This document shows positions 8,806 to 10,095 of a stretch of 10,095 bases of DNA, one piece after another. The translations under genes and the position numbers were made by a program. The stretch is from an uncultured Lachnospiraceae bacterium. GTDB lineage: Bacteria; Bacillota; Clostridia; Lachnospirales; Lachnospiraceae. The notes beneath the pieces are model-generated. The model made no database searches. It had not been told where the DNA came from and saw only the letters and a program-made list of their open reading frames with translations. Numbering within the stretch: position 1 is the first letter of the stretch; each line of letters begins with the position of its first letter. Where the stretch lies: contig CAMALD010000026.1 in assembly GCA_945836355.1 (NCBI GenBank), positions 1 through 10,095 of the forward strand. The letters run 5' to 3'.

Positions 8806-9948
8806 ATGGCAGAGAATAAGCGCGATTATTATGAGGTGCTGGGGGTAGCAAAGACGGCATCCGATGATGAGATAAAGAAAGCGTACCGCCAGCTGGCAAA
8901 GAAATATCACCCGGATATGAACCCGGGAGACAAGGAGGCAGAGGCTAAGTTTAAGGAGGCCTCGGAGGCATATGCCATCCTGAGTGACCCGGAGAAAAAA
9001 CGCCAATATGATCAGTTTGGTCATGCTGCATTTGAGCAGGGTGGAGGCGGAGCCGGCGGTTTCGATTTTAACATGGGAGATATGGGAGATATTTTTGGAG
9101 ATATCTTCGGAGATCTTTTTGGCGGTGGCAGAAGCAGACAGCGTACAAGCAATGGTCCGATGAAAGGGGCAAATCTGCGTACCGGTATTCGCATTACGTT
9201 TGAGGAGGCTGTTTTCGGTACGGAGAAGGAGCTGGAGCTGAATCTGAAGGACCAGTGTGAAAAGTGTCACGGAACAGGTGCAAAACCGGGAACATCGGCA
9301 GAGAGCTGTAAGAAATGTAACGGAAGCGGCCAGGTGACAGTAACGCAGCAGTCTCTTTTTGGAATGGTGCGCCAGGTGCGCCCGTGTCCGGATTGCGGCG
9401 GCACAGGCAAGATAATTCGCGAAAAGTGCCCAGACTGTTACGGCACCGGCTATATTACCAAAAGGAAGAAGATTCAGGTATCCATCCCGGCAGGAATTGA
9501 TGACGGGCAGAGCATTCGCATCCGCGATAAAGGTGAGCCGGGTATCAATGGCGGCGAGAGAGGTGACCTTCTGGTTGAGGTTGCTGTCAGCAGCCATCCA
9601 ATCTTCCAGAGAGAGGGCGTTGATATTTACTCGTCAGCACCGCTCTCGTTCACTACCGCTGCATTGGGCGGAGATGTGCGCATTTCAACGGTTGACGGCG
9701 ATGTCCTGTATACTGTAAAACCGGGTACACAGACCGATACAAAGGTAAGGCTGCGCGGTAAGGGTGTTCCGAGCCTGAGAAACAAGCAGGTACGCGGTGA
9801 CCATTATGTCAATCTTGTAGTGCAGGTGCCGACCAAGCTCACAAGCGAGCAGAAGGAGCTTCTCCAGAAGCTGGACGCTTCCTTTAGCGGAAAGCCGGTG
9901 GAAGAGGAGTCGACGAAAGAAAAGAAAAAGTCATTCTTTAAGAAATAA
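8806..9948 (+). CDS. dnaJ: Co-chaperone DnaJ (type I Hsp40)
   Basis: DnaJ delivers unfolded clients to DnaK and stimulates its ATPase. The protein has 380 residues and is a complete type I Hsp40. The J-domain covers about 5-70 with the essential HPD at 35-37. A Gly/Phe region follows (about 78-108, with repeated GDIFGD units). The zinc-binding domain has four CxxCxGxG motifs with Cys pairs at 151/154, 168/171, 194/197 and 208/211. The C-terminal substrate-binding region runs to about 355. The tail ends KKKSFFKK, where many clostridial relatives, as I recall them, carry a longer GFF-type helix. The ribosome site AAAGGGAGGG (8791-8800) has a 5-base spacer. A 167-base gap with two hairpins separates it from dnaK, and there is no CIRCE in that gap, so it depends on read-through or on a promoter of its own. 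prmA starts 18 bases after the stop. Confidence 0.97.
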   Translation: MAENKRDYYEVLGVAKTASDDEIKKAYRQLAKKYHPDMNPGDKEAEAKFKEASEAYAILSDPEKKRQYDQFGHAAFEQGGGGAGGFDFNMGDMGDIFGDIFGDLFGGGRSRQRTSNGPMKGANLRTGIRITFEEAVFGTEKELELNLKDQCEKCHGTGAKPGTSAESCKKCNGSGQVTVTQQSLFGMVRQVRPCPDCGGTGKIIREKCPDCYGTGYITKRKKIQVSIPAGIDDGQSIRIRDKGEPGINGGERGDLLVEVAVSSHPIFQREGVDIYSSAPLSFTTAALGGDVRISTVDGDVLYTVKPGTQTDTKVRLRGKGVPSLRNKQVRGDHYVNLVVQVPTKLTSEQKELLQKLDASFSGKPVEEESTKEKKKSFFKK

Positions 9949-9966
9949 CAGGAAGGATATCATGAA

Positions 9967-10095
9967 ATGAAGTGGAAGAAGCTCACGATTGAAACAACAA
10001 CCGAGGCGGTGGATTTTGTAAGTGACCTTTTGGTGGAGCTTGGCATAGAGGGGATTGAGATTGAGGATAATGTGCCTCTCTCGGAAGAAGATAAA
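9967..10095 (+). CDS. prmA: Ribosomal protein L11 methyltransferase PrmA, N-terminal part (cut by window end)
   Basis: Only the first 43 codons are inside the window. They read MKWKKLTIETTTEAVDFVSD and continue with LLVELGIEGIEIEDN, which fits the N-terminal L11-recognition domain of PrmA, where a short strand, the TTxEAV..VS helix and the G..G(V/I).IED motif are typical. PrmA methylates ribosomal protein L11 using S-adenosylmethionine; the methyltransferase domain would lie beyond the window. GGAAGGA (9951-9957) has a 9-base spacer to ATG 9967. ATG 9962 is in another frame and meets a stop after one codon. The position right after dnaJ is common in Firmicutes, which supports the assignment despite the short fragment. 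Confidence 0.88.
   Translation, partial: MKWKKLTIETTTEAVDFVSDLLVELGIEGIEIEDNVPLSEEDK

Overview
The window looks like chromosome from a low- to mid-GC Firmicute, most likely a clostridium of the Lachnospiraceae type. The evidence is the gene order lepA-hemW-(extra gene)-hrcA-grpE-dnaK-dnaJ-prmA, a perfect CIRCE operator ahead of hrcA, purine-rich Shine-Dalgarno sites, and a DnaK that lacks the roughly 24-residue ATPase-domain insertion found in proteobacterial DnaK. The family-level assignment is inference; the phylum is well supported. All genes lie on the + strand.

Positions 31-4664 hold three closely spaced genes. lepA (translation factor EF4) and hemW (radical-SAM heme chaperone) are separated by 8 bases. 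After a 42-48 base gap comes a gene for an exported protein with three bacterial Ig-like domains and a transglutaminase-like cysteine catalytic domain. This third gene is the accessory element of the window; it sits between hemW and hrcA, which are often close neighbours in clostridia. A strong intrinsic terminator (4702-4740) closes the group.

Positions 4735-4875 are non-coding and packed with inverted repeats: a hairpin with 22-bp perfect arms and a 3-base loop, an imperfect compound stem, and a hairpin with 13-bp perfect arms and a 2-base loop. This looks like a small palindromic interspersed repeat (REP/MITE-like) and is the least explained part of the window. It is followed by an AT-rich stretch, a TTGACA-17-TATTTT promoter with an extended -10, and the CIRCE operator.

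Positions 5030-9948 are the class I heat-shock operon: hrcA (repressor), grpE (nucleotide exchange factor), dnaK (Hsp70) and dnaJ (Hsp40). HrcA binds CIRCE and represses its own operon; DnaK, DnaJ and GrpE form the folding cycle. Two hairpins, at least one terminator-like, lie in the 167-base dnaK-dnaJ gap, which has no CIRCE, so dnaJ is probably expressed at a lower or separately set level. The first 43 codons of prmA (ribosomal protein L11 methyltransferase) close the window.

Most of the window is conserved housekeeping sequence. I see no new multi-gene system, CRISPR array, tRNA, rRNA or transposase gene. The points that deserve a second look are the palindrome cluster, the transglutaminase/Ig-like exported protein, the dnaK-dnaJ hairpins, and a short Lys/Phe motif shared by GrpE and DnaJ.
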